A stretch of 64,000 nucleotides of DNA from Martelella radicis (GCF_014196625.1 NZ_JACIDZ010000010.1:1-64000), one strand, 5' to 3'. Shown: positions 9,274 to 18,559, numbered from the stretch's first letter. Notes: generated by a model from the sequence alone, not told the origin. Numbers and translations are program-made.

Positions 9274-9924
9274 ATGGATTTCATTCCCTCGCTCCCCGTG
9301 CTTCTCGCCTTTTCGGCGGCAACCCTGCTTCTGGCGCTGACCCCCGGCCCCGACATGACGCTATCGATCAACAAGGCGCTGAAAGAGGGTCGGGCTGCGG
9401 GGCTTGCCGTGCTGATCGGCACCAATCTCGGCCTTTGCGTCCACACGATGCTGGTCGCCTTCGGCGTTTCCGCGCTGATCGTCGCCTCGCCGACGGCCTT
9501 CATGATCCTGAAGACAGGGGGCGCTGCCTATCTGTTCTGGATCGCGGTGATGGCGATCCGCAAGGGCAGCAATTTCGTGCTGGAGGCGGAAGCGAGAACG
9601 GAGCGCAAGCGGGGCCGTGTGAGGGCGGCAATCGCAAGCGGGTTCTGGGTCAATCTCTTGAACCCGAAAGTCATCATCTTCTTCATGACCTTCCTGCCGC
9701 AATTCGTCGAGGCGCATGACCCGAACGTCACCGGAAAGCTGATCTTCCTCGGCTTCACCTTCATCGCTGTGGCGCTTCTGCCGACGATTGCCATCGTCGT
9801 CGCCGCCGACCGACTTTCAGGCTGGCTGATGGCTCACAAACGCGTGCTGCGCGCCATCGACTACCTGTTCGCCGGCGTGTTTTCGCTGTTTGCGGTGAAA
9901 ATATTGCTGACGCAGGCGCGGTGA
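9274..9924 (+). CDS. LysE/RhtB family amino-acid exporter
   Basis: This is a 216-residue inner-membrane protein with about six hydrophobic helices. It has the family pattern FSAATLLLALTPGPDMTLSI at the N-terminus (the TPGP motif), GAAYLFWIAVMAIR after TM3, and SGFWVNLLNPKVIIFFMTF in the middle. These exporters move amino acids or derivatives such as homoserine lactone, threonine or lysine out of the cell; the substrate is not predictable. It is a single gene, converging on rlmN with only 7 bp between stop codons. The ATG at 9274 directly precedes the first hydrophobic segment. Confidence 0.92.
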   Translation: MDFIPSLPVLLAFSAATLLLALTPGPDMTLSINKALKEGRAAGLAVLIGTNLGLCVHTMLVAFGVSALIVASPTAFMILKTGGAAYLFWIAVMAIRKGSNFVLEAEARTERKRGRVRAAIASGFWVNLLNPKVIIFFMTFLPQFVEAHDPNVTGKLIFLGFTFIAVALLPTIAIVVAADRLSGWLMAHKRVLRAIDYLFAGVFSLFAVKILLTQAR

Positions 9925-9931
9925 AAGACGC

Positions 9932-11155
9932 TCAATCCCCGTGATTGGCGATCATCATCGCCTCGTAGGCCAAGCGCTCGGTCTTGCGCATACGCTCCGA
10001 TTCCGACTTCAACTGCCCGCAGGCGGCGAGAATGTCGCGGCCGCGCGGGGTGCGGATCGGCGAGGCATAGCCGGCCTGGTTGATGAAATCGGCGAAACGC
10101 TCGATCGTCTCCCAGTCGGAACACTGGTAGTTCGACCCCGGCCAGGGGTTGAACGGAATGAGGTTGATCTTGGCGGGAATGCCCTTCAGCAGCTTCACCA
10201 GATCGCGCGCATCCTCCAGGCTGTCATTGACGTCCTTCAGCATCACATATTCGAAGGTGATGCGGCGCGCGTTCGAGAGCCCCGGATAATCCCGGCAGGC
10301 CTTGATCAACTCTTCCAGCGGATATTTCTTGTTGATCGGCACCAGAATGTTGCGCAGGTCGTCGCGCACCGCATGCAGCGAGATCGCCAGCATGCAGCCG
10401 ATTTCGTCGCCGGTGCGGTAGATTTCCGGCACCACGCCGGAGGTCGATAGCGTGATGCGCCGCTTCGACAGCGACAGCCCGTCCTCGGCGGACGCGATCA
10501 GCAGCGCCTTCTTCACCGCCTCGAAATTGTAGAGCGGCTCGCCCATTCCCATCATCACGACGTTGGTGACCTTGCGGTCGGACTCGGGAATGAAGGCGCC
10601 GTTCGGCGCGTCGCGGTTCGGGAAATCGCCGAGCGCGTCACGGGCGACCAGAAGCTGCGCGAGAATTTCCTCCGGGCGCAGATTGCGCACCAGACGCTGC
10701 GTGCCGGTGTGACAGAAGGAACAGGTGAGCGTGCAGCCGACCTGGCTCGAAATGCACAGCGTGCCGCGATCTTCCTCCGGGATATAGACCGTTTCGATCT
10801 CCACCGGGCGGCCGGCGCCGTGGGCGGGAAAGCGCATCAGCCATTTGCGGGTGCCGTCCGTCGAGATCTGTTCTGTGACGATCTCCGGCCGGGCGATATC
10901 GAAGGCCTCGGCCATCTTCCCCCGCAGGTCCTTCGCCATATTGGTCATCTCGGAAAAATCGGAGACGCCGCGCACATAGAGCCAGTTCCAGACCTGGTTG
11001 ACGCGCATGCGGATCTGCTTGTCCGGCACGCCGATCGAAGACAGCGCCTCGGCCATTTCCGGCTTGGACAGACCGATCAGGGTGCTCTTTTCCGCCTGTC
11101 TCGGGCGGGGCTTGGCACGCTGAGCGTCAAGATCGATGGTTTCGACAGCGGACAT
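9932..11155 (-). CDS. rlmN: 23S rRNA (adenine2503-C2)/tRNA (adenine37-C2) methyltransferase
   Basis: RlmN is a radical-SAM methyltransferase that modifies A2503 in 23S rRNA and A37 in some tRNAs. The 407-residue protein shows the radical-SAM cluster CTLTCSFC (CxxxCxxC). It also has [15 protein letters not shown], the [16 protein letters not shown] block, [21 protein letters not shown], and the C-terminal methyl-carrying cysteine in [10 protein letters not shown]. The start at 11155 (MSAVETIDL) is supported by GGGAG about 8 nt upstream; the frame opens 12 codons earlier without that support. It is an isolated minus-strand gene. Confidence 0.97.
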   Translation of the reverse strand: MSAVETIDLDAQRAKPRPRQAEKSTLIGLSKPEMAEALSSIGVPDKQIRMRVNQVWNWLYVRGVSDFSEMTNMAKDLRGKMAEAFDIARPEIVTEQISTDGTRKWLMRFPAHGAGRPVEIETVYIPEEDRGTLCISSQVGCTLTCSFCHTGTQRLVRNLRPEEILAQLLVARDALGDFPNRDAPNGAFIPESDRKVTNVVMMGMGEPLYNFEAVKKALLIASAEDGLSLSKRRITLSTSGVVPEIYRTGDEIGCMLAISLHAVRDDLRNILVPINKKYPLEELIKACRDYPGLSNARRITFEYVMLKDVNDSLEDARDLVKLLKGIPAKINLIPFNPWPGSNYQCSDWETIERFADFINQAGYASPIRTPRGRDILAACGQLKSESERMRKTERLAYEAMMIANHGD

Positions 11156-11387
11156 TGTCGGGCTCCCGTAAAAACGCCGATTGCGGGTCATCGACGCATC
11201 TGCGCCGGGCTTTCATCCCGGCAGCGCGCCACCCGCGAAAGAATATAGGGGTTTGCTTTCAAGCTTCATCAGGCGCCGCACAAACAAGGCGCGCCTGAGC
11301 ATCTGCCGCGTGCCTATATCATGCCCGTCGCCCGCCGTCATCCCTTTCGCCACATGGCTCACCCGCGCCGTTTGCAGGGCCGGACGC

Positions 11388-11410
11388 AAAAAACCCGGCC
11401 GAGGCCGGGT
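11388..11410 (-). terminator. Rho-independent terminator of the IalB-family gene
   Basis: Read on the minus strand, a 7-bp GC-rich stem ACCCGGC/GCCGGGT with a short loop is followed by six T residues. It lies 20 nt beyond the stop codon of the IalB-family gene. Confidence 0.85.
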
Positions 11411-11429
11411 CCGGGAAGCGCTGCTGCGC

Positions 11430-11933
11430 CTACTTGCAGGTGCTGATCTTGTCGAGCGCCGCGGTGATGCCGATCAGCGAATAAGTATGCGTGGTGTTGG
11501 TGCCGCGCGCTGACGTCGCCTTTACTTCCATCGTCCGGCCCGCCTTCATGGCCGCGACCAGCGCCGGCTCCTGCGCGGCATTCTCCAGCCAGCCGCCCTG
11601 ACCCTTGTGGTACATCGGGAAGCTCTTGCCGTCGACGATGACATCGATGGTCGAACCGTCACGCAGGCTGTAGCCCATCATGGCCTGCGGCTCGAGCGTG
11701 ACGTTCTGGCCCGGATATTTGGTGACGACGAAGAAGTTGTCGCCATGGTCGACATTGGCCGGCTCCTTCTTGGCCGGCACCGAAAGGACATAGCAGACCT
11801 TGCCGGCATCGGAATTATAGGAATAGGCGACCCAGGCGTCGAATTTCTGGATGGGCGTCGGCGTCTGCGCGGAAGCGATCGAGGCGCCGGTGAACAGAAT
11901 GACCAGTACGAGGACGATTTTTCTTGCAAACAT
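11430..11933 (-). CDS. Invasion-associated locus B (IalB) family secreted protein
   Basis: This is a 167-residue exported protein with signal peptide FARKIVLVLVILFTGASIASA and likely cleavage before QTPTPIQKFDAW. The sequence after it matches the IalB family: an early WVAYSYNSD...CYVLS strand with a conserved Cys, a VTLEPQAMMGYSLRDGSTI segment, a WLENAAQEPALVAAMKAG helix, and a final Cys in KISTCK that may pair with the first. IalB was named for Bartonella entry into erythrocytes, but the family is widespread in free-living Rhizobiales, where its role is unclear. The start at 11933 has GCAGGAT just upstream. It is monocistronic with its own terminator. Confidence 0.85.
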   Translation of the reverse strand: MFARKIVLVLVILFTGASIASAQTPTPIQKFDAWVAYSYNSDAGKVCYVLSVPAKKEPANVDHGDNFFVVTKYPGQNVTLEPQAMMGYSLRDGSTIDVIVDGKSFPMYHKGQGGWLENAAQEPALVAAMKAGRTMEVKATSARGTNTTHTYSLIGITAALDKISTCK

Positions 11934-12143
11934 ATGATCCTGCCGATTTTCTCTGCTGCCGCCGGCCCCTGCCCTGTCAAAAAAGCGGCAAGGCCGATAC
12001 GTTTCGAATTCGTTCAATTCAATACGCATTCGAGGTTACCAAAACCTCAACATGACGTGGATTTTAGCGAAGGCCGGAAGCCTGGATGATGGTGCAACGA
12101 CACATGCCGCCAATCAGGGCAAGATTGCGGCATGAACTGAAAC

Positions 12144-12521
12144 TTAGTCATTATCCAGTGTCGTCAGCGCCCGGTCCGCCCGGTCGTAATGCTCTATTCT
12201 CATATTTCTGCGGATCATCGTCAACGCCGTGGTGAGCACGGCCAGATCGTCTGTAAAGCCGACGAACAGGAAGATGTCCGGAATGAGATCGGCCGGCATG
12301 ATGAAATAGGCCAGCGCCGAATAGAGCACCACGCGGGCGCCAAGCGGCGTGTCGCGGTCGGTCGCGCAGTAATAGGCAGCCACGGCATCGCGGGCAAAGG
12401 GAATATGAGCGGCCGTCCTGCGCAGTTTCGCCCAGAACCCCTCGCGCACCGTTCGTTCGTTTTCGGCCCTGGTCTCCTCGTCGCCGGGTTCGAGGATGTC
12501 TCCATATTTGATGTCACTCAT
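12144..12521 (-). CDS. YkvA family protein (DUF1232)
   Basis: This is a 125-residue small protein with the DUF1232 core: DTPLGARVVLYSALAYFIMP then ADLIPDIFLFVGFTDDLAVL. The ADLIPD(I/F) and GFTDD motifs are diagnostic. The core hydrophobic segments suggest membrane association, and the family function is unknown. The start at 12521 (MSDIKYGDIL) is supported by AGGAG about 7 nt upstream. It follows the phhB-like gene on the same strand 44 nt downstream and could be cotranscribed with it. Confidence 0.88.
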   Translation of the reverse strand: MSDIKYGDILEPGDEETRAENERTVREGFWAKLRRTAAHIPFARDAVAAYYCATDRDTPLGARVVLYSALAYFIMPADLIPDIFLFVGFTDDLAVLTTALTMIRRNMRIEHYDRADRALTTLDND

Positions 12522-12565
12522 GAAAGGCTCCTTCGCACCGGAATATAGGACGGCGCGGCCCCGGT

Positions 12566-12871
12566 TCAAACGCCGAAACGGCTTGCAGCCCTGTCCATGA
12601 TGCTGGCCATCTCGATGTCGCGGGCGCTGATGCCGCCGGAGGAATGCGTGGTCAGCGAAACGCCGACGCGGTTATAGACATTGCTCCACTCGGGATGGTG
12701 GTCAAGGCGCTCTGCGGCGAGCGCGCATTCGCTCATGAAGGCAAAGGCCTCGCGAAAATCGGTAAACTTGAAATCACGGGAGATCGCGGTGTCGTCCTCG
12801 CTGATCGCCCAGTTCCCGCACGATTGCATGGCCGTCCGCAGCGCTTCAGGTTCCAGTCGCGCATCATTCAT
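12566..12871 (-). CDS. phhB: Pterin-4a-carbinolamine dehydratase
   Basis: This 101-residue enzyme recycles the 4a-hydroxy-tetrahydropterin formed by aromatic amino-acid hydroxylases; homologues without such a partner may act in molybdopterin or folate-related pterin metabolism. The catalytic histidine motif [16 protein letters not shown] and the TTHSSGGIS ... D segment are intact, and the length is normal. No phenylalanine hydroxylase gene is visible in the window. The ATG at 12871 is the first start. It is divergent from the phosphatase gene at 12928, with 56 bp between them. Confidence 0.93.
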   Translation of the reverse strand: MNDARLEPEALRTAMQSCGNWAISEDDTAISRDFKFTDFREAFAFMSECALAAERLDHHPEWSNVYNRVGVSLTTHSSGGISARDIEMASIMDRAASRFGV

Positions 12872-12927
12872 GGCATTGTCTCCCCGATCATCGAAACTCC
12901 GATCCTCCAGACAATTGCGTAAACATC

Positions 12928-13398
12928 ATGGCACAACCGGAAAAACGCTCAATCCTCTTCGTCTGCAGCGGCAATATCTGTCGTTCACCGCTCGCCGAGG
13001 GCGTGTTCACACATCTTGCCGAACAGGCCGGACGCGGCGACGAATTCAGCGCCGATTCCGCCGGCATCGGCAACTGGCACGAGGGCGAGCTCCCCGACCC
13101 GCGGTCGCGCGCAACGGCCAGGCGCTACGGCTTCGACATCTCCGGCCAGCGCGCGCGGCAGATCAGACCTGTCGACTTCAGCCGGTTCTCGATCATTCTC
13201 GGCATGGACAGCGGCAATATGGCCGCGCTGAAACGGCTCGCCGGCAACAGCTCCGCCGCCGAAGTCGCGCTGTTTTCGGAATATACGCTCGGCGAGCGCC
13301 GGGACGTGCCGGATCCCTATTACGGCGGCGATGACGGGTTTGAAACCGTCTACCACATGCTCTTGGCGGGCTGCCAGTCGCTCATGTCCAGGCTGTAG
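12928..13398 (+). CDS. Low molecular weight protein-tyrosine phosphatase
   Basis: This is a 156-residue cysteine-dependent phosphatase. The P-loop FVCSGNICRSPLAEG contains the CX5R(S) signature near residue 12, and the general-acid aspartate lies in DVPDPYYGG near the C-terminus, as in the family. Substrates may be tyrosine-phosphorylated proteins such as exopolysaccharide kinases, or phosphoarginine; the sequence does not decide. No partner kinase is next to it. Its 3' end overlaps the converging thpR gene by 49 nt. Confidence 0.94.
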   Translation: MAQPEKRSILFVCSGNICRSPLAEGVFTHLAEQAGRGDEFSADSAGIGNWHEGELPDPRSRATARRYGFDISGQRARQIRPVDFSRFSIILGMDSGNMAALKRLAGNSSAAEVALFSEYTLGERRDVPDPYYGGDDGFETVYHMLLAGCQSLMSRL

Positions 13399-13943
13399 TC
13401 CTCGCTCGGATCATAAAGATCAAAGGCCTCTTCCACCTGATAGGGGCCGCCGCCGACGGAATCGCGCGACGACATCAGCACGAAGCGCGGCACGGTGAAG
13501 GGCAGCGTCTGGAAATTGCCGCGGGCGGAAAGATACTCCACCACGTCCTGCACCTTCGATCCGCGAAGCCGCGCCAGCGTCACATGCGGGGTAAACTTGC
13601 GCGGGTCGGCCCTGAGCCCCAGCCGCTGGCAAATCCGGTCGATCTCGCCCTGCAGCGCAAAAAGCTCGGGCGCGGGCGAGACGCCGGCCCAGATCGCATG
13701 CGGCTTCTTGCTGCCGAAGGCGCCGGTTCCGGTCAGGCTCAACTGGAAGGAAGGACGCTCGATCCGGTCGAGCCAGTGCACGACCTCGTCGGCTGTGCGG
13801 AAGTCGACATCGCCGATGAACCGCAGAGTGATGTGGTAATTCTCCACATCGATCCAGCGGGCCCCGGGCAGGCCGCCGCGCAACAGCGAAAGACTTAACG
13901 CCTGTTCGCGCGGGATTTCGAGGGCAGTGAAAATTCTCGGCAT
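13350..13943 (-). CDS. thpR: RNA 2',3'-cyclic phosphodiesterase (LigT family)
   Basis: This is a 197-residue 2H phosphoesterase that opens 2',3'-cyclic phosphates and historically was assayed as a 2'-5' RNA ligase. Both catalytic HxT motifs are present, HITLRF (about residue 41) and HVTLARL (about residue 130). The N-terminus MPRIFTALEIP is typical. The start at 13943 has GGGGAG upstream. The last 49 nt overlap the phosphatase gene on the other strand, so antisense interference is possible. Confidence 0.93.
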   Translation of the reverse strand: MPRIFTALEIPREQALSLSLLRGGLPGARWIDVENYHITLRFIGDVDFRTADEVVHWLDRIERPSFQLSLTGTGAFGSKKPHAIWAGVSPAPELFALQGEIDRICQRLGLRADPRKFTPHVTLARLRGSKVQDVVEYLSARGNFQTLPFTVPRFVLMSSRDSVGGGPYQVEEAFDLYDPSEDYSLDMSDWQPAKSMW

Positions 13944-14008
13944 GGCGAGCTCCCCGAATCTGCTAGTCACCCCTCCAGCGAATCATCTAAGCCATGTTGA
14001 CGCAAGCG

Positions 14009-14659
14009 TTAATTTGCTTGTCCCCCGATAGTGTCGATGAAGGCCTCGACGGCGGGAAGCGTGTTTTCGACCATCACCGCGACGCCCTCGGCATTGGGAT
14101 GCATGCCATCGGAAAGCTGCAGCGCCGCATTGGCGGCGACGCCATCGAGAAAGAACGGATAGAGCGGAACGCCGTATTGTTCGGCAAGCGCGCCGTAGAT
14201 CGGGTTGAAGGCCTCCGCGTAGTCCGCGCCCATGTTGGGCGGCGCCATCATGCCCATCAGCATCACCGGGATGTCGCGATCCTGAAGGCTCTCGATGATG
14301 GCAGCGAGGTTCTCCTTCGCCTTTTGCGGCGCGACGCCGCGCAACGCGTCATTGGCGCCGAGCTCGAGGATCACCCCGTCCGTGCCGTCGGGCACCGACC
14401 AGTTGACCCGCGCCAGGCCGCCGCTTGTGGTATCACCGGAAACGCCGGCATTGGCGATGGCGACCTGATAGCCGGCACTTTCGAGCGCCGCCTGCATCTG
14501 CGCCGGATAATCCTCGCCCGGAGCGAGCGCGTAACCGGCAACCAGACTGTCGCCAAGCACGACGAGGTCGACCGGTTCACGCGCTTTTGATGGCGTCGCA
14601 GCGGCAAGCGCCGCAAGAAACGCAAAAACTATCGGCACCGTCGCTTTCAATCGCATCAT
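14009..14659 (-). CDS. SGNH/GDSL hydrolase, arylesterase/TesA-like
   Basis: The 216-residue protein has an export signal (about residues 1-26, ending near TPSKA). All four SGNH blocks are visible: GDSLVAGY (Ser nucleophile), GVSGDTTSGGL (Gly), LGANDALRG (Asn) and DGMHPNAEG (catalytic Asp/His). TesA-like enzymes are periplasmic thioesterases, lysophospholipases or arylesterases. The gene is divergent from the YbbA/YbbP-like ABC genes, the same arrangement as tesA with ybbAP in enteric bacteria, which supports the assignment and suggests a shared role in envelope lipid metabolism. Confidence 0.93.
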   Translation of the reverse strand: MMRLKATVPIVFAFLAALAAATPSKAREPVDLVVLGDSLVAGYALAPGEDYPAQMQAALESAGYQVAIANAGVSGDTTSGGLARVNWSVPDGTDGVILELGANDALRGVAPQKAKENLAAIIESLQDRDIPVMLMGMMAPPNMGADYAEAFNPIYGALAEQYGVPLYPFFLDGVAANAALQLSDGMHPNAEGVAVMVENTLPAVEAFIDTIGGQAN

Positions 14660-14766
14660 CTGGCTCCTAAATCCTTTTCATACCCGTTCGCCGGTCCATC
14701 CGGCAGGCCGGGCCGTATTGCCTATATGTGTTTGCCCCGCCCGAAATTTCAAAGCAGGACTGTCTT

Positions 14767-15462
14767 TTGTCTGAAAATCTCATCACGCTCGACAATGCTC
14801 ACCTCACCCTCGGCAAGGGTTCCGCCGCCGTTCACGTGCTGAAGGGCATGTCCGTAGACATCGGCCGCGGCGAATCCGTCGGCATTCTTGGGCCCTCCGG
14901 TTCCGGCAAATCGACGCTGCTGATGGTGATCGCAGGGCTCGAACGGCTCGACAGCGGCGAGATCACGATTGACGGCACGGCGCTTTCCGCCCTTTCGGAA
15001 GATGCGCTGGCCGCCTTTCGCGGCGAAAACATTGGCATCGTCTTCCAGTCCTTCCACCTGATCGCCAACATGACGGCGCTCGAAAACACCGCCATTCCGC
15101 TGGAACTTGCCGGCCGCGCCGATGCCTTCGAACGCGCTCGTGCGGCGCTTGAGAGCGTCGGTCTCGGCCACCGGATGACGCATTATCCGGGCCAGCTTTC
15201 CGGCGGCGAACAGCAGCGCGTGGCAATTGCCCGTGCGCTCGCCCCCGAACCATCCGTGCTGATCGCCGACGAGCCGACCGGCAATCTCGACGGCGACACC
15301 GGCGCCCAGATCGCCGACCTTCTGTTCGACCGCCAGCGCGACAGCGGCACGACGCTGGTACTCGTCACCCACGACCCTTCGTTGGCAGCACGCTGCGACC
15401 GGCAGGTTCAGGTCCGCTCCGGCGAGATCATCGGCCATGAAAATGCCGGGGCCGCCGAGTGA
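14767..15462 (+). CDS. ABC transporter ATP-binding protein, YbbA/LolD type
   Basis: This is the ATPase of a MacB/LolCDE-superfamily ABC system. Walker A is GPSGSGKST, the signature is LSGGEQQRVAIARAL, Walker B is VLIADEPTGNLD and the switch histidine is in LVTHD. I prefer the TTG start at 14767 (231 residues, SENLITLDNAHLTLGKG), because AGGA lies 7 nt before it and family members begin here. An ATG at 14728 is also open and would add 13 residues. The stop overlaps the start of the permease gene, so the two are coupled. Confidence 0.95.
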   Translation: MSENLITLDNAHLTLGKGSAAVHVLKGMSVDIGRGESVGILGPSGSGKSTLLMVIAGLERLDSGEITIDGTALSALSEDALAAFRGENIGIVFQSFHLIANMTALENTAIPLELAGRADAFERARAALESVGLGHRMTHYPGQLSGGEQQRVAIARALAPEPSVLIADEPTGNLDGDTGAQIADLLFDRQRDSGTTLVLVTHDPSLAARCDRQVQVRSGEIIGHENAGAAE

Positions 15463-18011
15463 TGCAGGCAAACCGGCTGAACCTTTCGCTTGCCCTGAAA
15501 TTTGCGCTGCGCGAAATGCGCGGTGGCCTTTCGGGCTTCTACATCTTCCTCGCCTGCATCGCGCTTGGCGTTGCCGCGATCGCCGCCGTCAATTCCGTTT
15601 CTGACGCCGTCAATGCGGGCATTGCCGAACGCGGCCGCGAGATTCTTGCCGCCGATATCCGCTTCGAGCGCGACAACGAAGCTTTGACCGGCGACGAACT
15701 GGCCTATGTCGAGGATCTCGGCACGATGTCGCAATCGGTGACGATGCGCTCGATGACGCGACTTCCGGATGGTTCGGACCAGTCACTTGCCGAGGTGAAG
15801 GCCGTAGACGGGCTATACCCGCTCTATGGCAGCGTGATTTCCGATCCGGCGATGCCGCTCGAAGACGCGCTGTCCGAAAGCGGGGACGGCCGCTATGGCG
15901 CGCTCGTCGCACCGCTTCTTGTCGACAGGCTCGGCCTTTCCGTCGGCGACAGCCTGCTGCTCGGCAGCGCCGAATTGCGCGTGTCCGGAACCCTTGAACA
16001 GGAGCCGGATTCGCTCTCGGAAGGCTTTGCCTTCGCGCCGCGCATCCTGATTTCGCGCGACGCGCTCGAAGCCTCCGGCCTCGTCCAGCTTGGCAGCCTT
16101 GCCGAATATGCCTACCGCATCCGCCTGCCGGCCTCCTCACCGGATCCGAATGCGGTCAAGACAGCCGCCGAGGAGGCCTTCCCCGATGCCGGCTGGTCGG
16201 TGCGCGTGAGCGACCGCGCCGCGCCGTCCTTGAGCGAGAACGTCGATCGGCTGTCGGAATTCCTGACGCTTGTCGGGCTTGCGACGCTGATCACCGGCGG
16301 CGTTGGCATCGCCAATGCGGTCAGCGCCTATCTGGAAAGCCGCAGGCGTGCGATTGCCGCCTTCAAATGCCTCGGCGCGCCGGCCAATATGGTGGTCGCG
16401 ATCTATTTCCTGCAGATCATGCTGGTGGCGATGATCGGCATCGCGGCGGGCCTCGTCTTCGGCACGGTGATCCCGCTAATCGCGCTGCCGCTCCTCTCCT
16501 CCCTGCTAGAGATCGCGATTCCTGCCGGCGTGTTCCCGCTGGCGCTTCTGATTGCCGCCCTGTTTGGCCTTCTGACCGCGATCGCCTTCGCCATCCTGCC
16601 GCTTGCCGCTGCTCGCAACGTGCCGGCAACCGCGCTTCTGCGTGAACACGGCTTTGACGAGGGCGGACGGCCGGCATGGCCTTTCGTGGCGGCCGCGGCG
16701 ATAACGCTTGCCGCGCTGGCGGCGCTCGCCATCTTCACGGCGGACGAGCGCTTTGTCGCGAGCGTCTTCCTGGCTTCCGTCGCCGGCGCCTTCCTGGTGC
16801 TGCGATTGGTCGCGATTGCCATCAAATGGCTCGCCCGTCGTTCGCCGCATCCGCGCGCGCCCTCGTTGCGCCTTGCCATCGGCAATATTCACCGCCCCGG
16901 CGCGCTCACCGGCTCGGTCGTGCTGTCGCTCGGCCTCGGACTGACGCTGCTGGTGGCGCTGGCGCTGATCGACGGCAACCTCAACCGCGAGCTCTCCCGC
17001 ACGCTTCCCGAACGCGCTCCCGACTTCTTCTTCGTCGATATTCAGGGCAACGAGGTCGACGGGTTCCGCGATCTGATCGCCGAGGAAGCGCCGGACGGCG
17101 AGCTTTCCCTGGTGCCGATGCTGCGCGGGCGGATCATGGCGCTGAACGACACAAGGGCTTCGGAGTGGGAGGCACCGCCTGAAGCGCGCTGGGTGCTGCG
17201 CGGCGACCGCGGCATCACCTATGACGCGGACCTGCCGGAAAATTCGACGCTTGCCGAAGGCGAATGGTGGCCGGACGACTATAGCGGCGAGCCGCTCGTC
17301 TCCTTCGCCGCCGAAGAGGGCCGGGAACTTGGCCTGAAGCTCGGCGACACCGTCACCGTCAGCGTGCTCGGACGCGAGATCACCGCCCGGATCGCAAGCT
17401 TCCGCTCGGTCGAGTGGGAATCGCTGTCGATCAACTTCGTCATGGTGTTTTCGCCCAACACCTTTGCCGGCGCGCCGCATGCCTGGCTGGCGACGCTGAC
17501 CAATCCGGACGGCAATACGGAAAAGAACGCCGAAATCCTCGGCGCCGTGACCCGGACCTTCCCGACCGTCACCACGATCGAGGTCCGGGCAGCACTTGAG
17601 ATCGCCGGCGAGCTCGTCGGCCAGCTTGCCACCGCCATCAGGGCGGCCGCCGCCATCGCTCTGATCGCATCGGTCATGGTGCTCGCCGGCGCGCTTGCGG
17701 CCGGAAACCGACGGCGCGGCCATGACGCGGTGATCATGAAAACGCTCGGCGCCACGCGTCCGGCGCTGATCCGGGCCTTTGTCTATGAATATCTGATCCT
17801 CGGCGCGATGACCGGCCTCTTTGCCCTTGTCGCGGGATCGGCGGCGGCCTGGTATGCGCTGACCCAGATCATGATGCTGCCCTTCGCCCTTTTGCCGGGC
17901 GTCGCGCTTGCGACTGTGCTTGGCGCGGTGGTCGTCACCGTCGCCATCGGCCTTGCCGGCACCTGGCACCTCCTGGGCCAGAAGCCCGCGCTTTACCTGC
18001 GCGAGCTATGA
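15459..18011 (+). CDS. ABC transporter permease, FtsX-like, YbbP type
   Basis: This is an 850-residue membrane protein with two FtsX-type domains: one TM at about 25-45, a large periplasmic domain, then TMs from about 265 onward. A second unit of periplasmic domain (about 510-700) is followed by three C-terminal TMs. Typical segments are FALREMRGGLSGFYIFLACIALG at the start, YLESRRRAIAAFKCLGA after the first TM pair, and RRRGHDAVIMKTLGATRPALI near the end. The layout matches YbbP, which pairs with YbbA. Members are thought to move or extract envelope lipids or hydrophobic compounds; the substrate is unknown. It starts with GTG/ATG overlapping the ATPase stop. Confidence 0.93.
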   Translation: MMQANRLNLSLALKFALREMRGGLSGFYIFLACIALGVAAIAAVNSVSDAVNAGIAERGREILAADIRFERDNEALTGDELAYVEDLGTMSQSVTMRSMTRLPDGSDQSLAEVKAVDGLYPLYGSVISDPAMPLEDALSESGDGRYGALVAPLLVDRLGLSVGDSLLLGSAELRVSGTLEQEPDSLSEGFAFAPRILISRDALEASGLVQLGSLAEYAYRIRLPASSPDPNAVKTAAEEAFPDAGWSVRVSDRAAPSLSENVDRLSEFLTLVGLATLITGGVGIANAVSAYLESRRRAIAAFKCLGAPANMVVAIYFLQIMLVAMIGIAAGLVFGTVIPLIALPLLSSLLEIAIPAGVFPLALLIAALFGLLTAIAFAILPLAAARNVPATALLREHGFDEGGRPAWPFVAAAAITLAALAALAIFTADERFVASVFLASVAGAFLVLRLVAIAIKWLARRSPHPRAPSLRLAIGNIHRPGALTGSVVLSLGLGLTLLVALALIDGNLNRELSRTLPERAPDFFFVDIQGNEVDGFRDLIAEEAPDGELSLVPMLRGRIMALNDTRASEWEAPPEARWVLRGDRGITYDADLPENSTLAEGEWWPDDYSGEPLVSFAAEEGRELGLKLGDTVTVSVLGREITARIASFRSVEWESLSINFVMVFSPNTFAGAPHAWLATLTNPDGNTEKNAEILGAVTRTFPTVTTIEVRAALEIAGELVGQLATAIRAAAAIALIASVMVLAGALAAGNRRRGHDAVIMKTLGATRPALIRAFVYEYLILGAMTGLFALVAGSAAAWYALTQIMMLPFALLPGVALATVLGAVVVTVAIGLAGTWHLLGQKPALYLREL

Positions 18012-18019
18012 CAACCAAA

Positions 18020-18045
18020 AGCCGGCAGGGGCGACCCTGCCGGCT
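18020..18045. terminator. Hairpin terminator between converging genes
   Basis: A perfect 11-bp inverted repeat AGCCGGCAGGG / CCCTGCCGGCT with a GCGA loop lies 9 bp after the permease stop and 31 bp beyond the stop of the converging Pmp3-like gene. T-runs are weak in both directions (a run of four A on the left, mixed TCTT on the right), so it may work as a bidirectional terminator. Confidence 0.65.
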
Positions 18046-18075
18046 GTCTGCAAGTCTCTTGGATAGCCCGCGCGA

Positions 18076-18279
18076 CTATCTGTCGCGACGCAGCGTTTCC
18101 ATCAGTTCCTCGTTGCGGCGGTCGGCGAAATAGTTCTGCACCGCGAAAAGCGCCCAGAGTGCGGCGACCGGCCAGCCGATCAGCGTGAGTTGCAGGATCA
18201 GGCAGATGATGCCGGAAATCGGCTTGCCGATGGTGAAGAAGGAAAGCCAGGGCAGAATGACGGCGATGAAATAGCGCAT
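18076..18279 (-). CDS. YqaE/Pmp3 family small membrane protein
   Basis: The 67-residue protein has two hydrophobic helices. The sequence MRYFIAVILPWLSFFTIGKP then ISGIICLILQLTLIGWPVAALWALF matches the Pmp3/YqaE proteolipid pattern (PP-lavfl, then LLT-lGwlPG-ihAl-v), followed by a charged C-terminus. Pmp3 proteins affect membrane potential and salt tolerance in yeast and plants; their bacterial role is poorly known. The start at 18279 has AGAGGAT upstream, and a longer frame to 18417 lacks similarity. Confidence 0.75.
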   Translation of the reverse strand: MRYFIAVILPWLSFFTIGKPISGIICLILQLTLIGWPVAALWALFAVQNYFADRRNEELMETLRRDR

Positions 18280-18559
18280 GGGAGATATCCTCTCTTTCAG
18301 ACTGTCCCGCATGACAAAGCCGGACGATTTCCTGCTAGATGGGGCGGTCCTTGTCCGTTTTTCAGGTCTGGCGGGGCGTTTCTTACGAAAATTTGAGAGA
18401 GCGCCATCGCTTTTCATCCCTGAACGCCTTGTATCCCATTGCCGTTCCTATCATATTGAGATCAGGCTTGCTGGAGCCCCCCAGCGGCGCCTGGGATAGT
18501 GCGTTTAGCCGCGTTTTCCCGACACCGTGATCAACGAGGGGCTTTTTAAGAGGAAATTG

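Noticed and set aside
12103-12133. Imperfect hairpin downstream of the YkvA-family gene
   Set aside because: Stem ATGCCGCCAATC/GATTGCGGCAT has a bulge and no T-run on the minus strand; too weak to call a terminator.
16506-17969. 487-codon minus-strand frame opposite the YbbP-like permease
   Set aside because: Low-complexity charged composition and full overlap with a clear permease gene.
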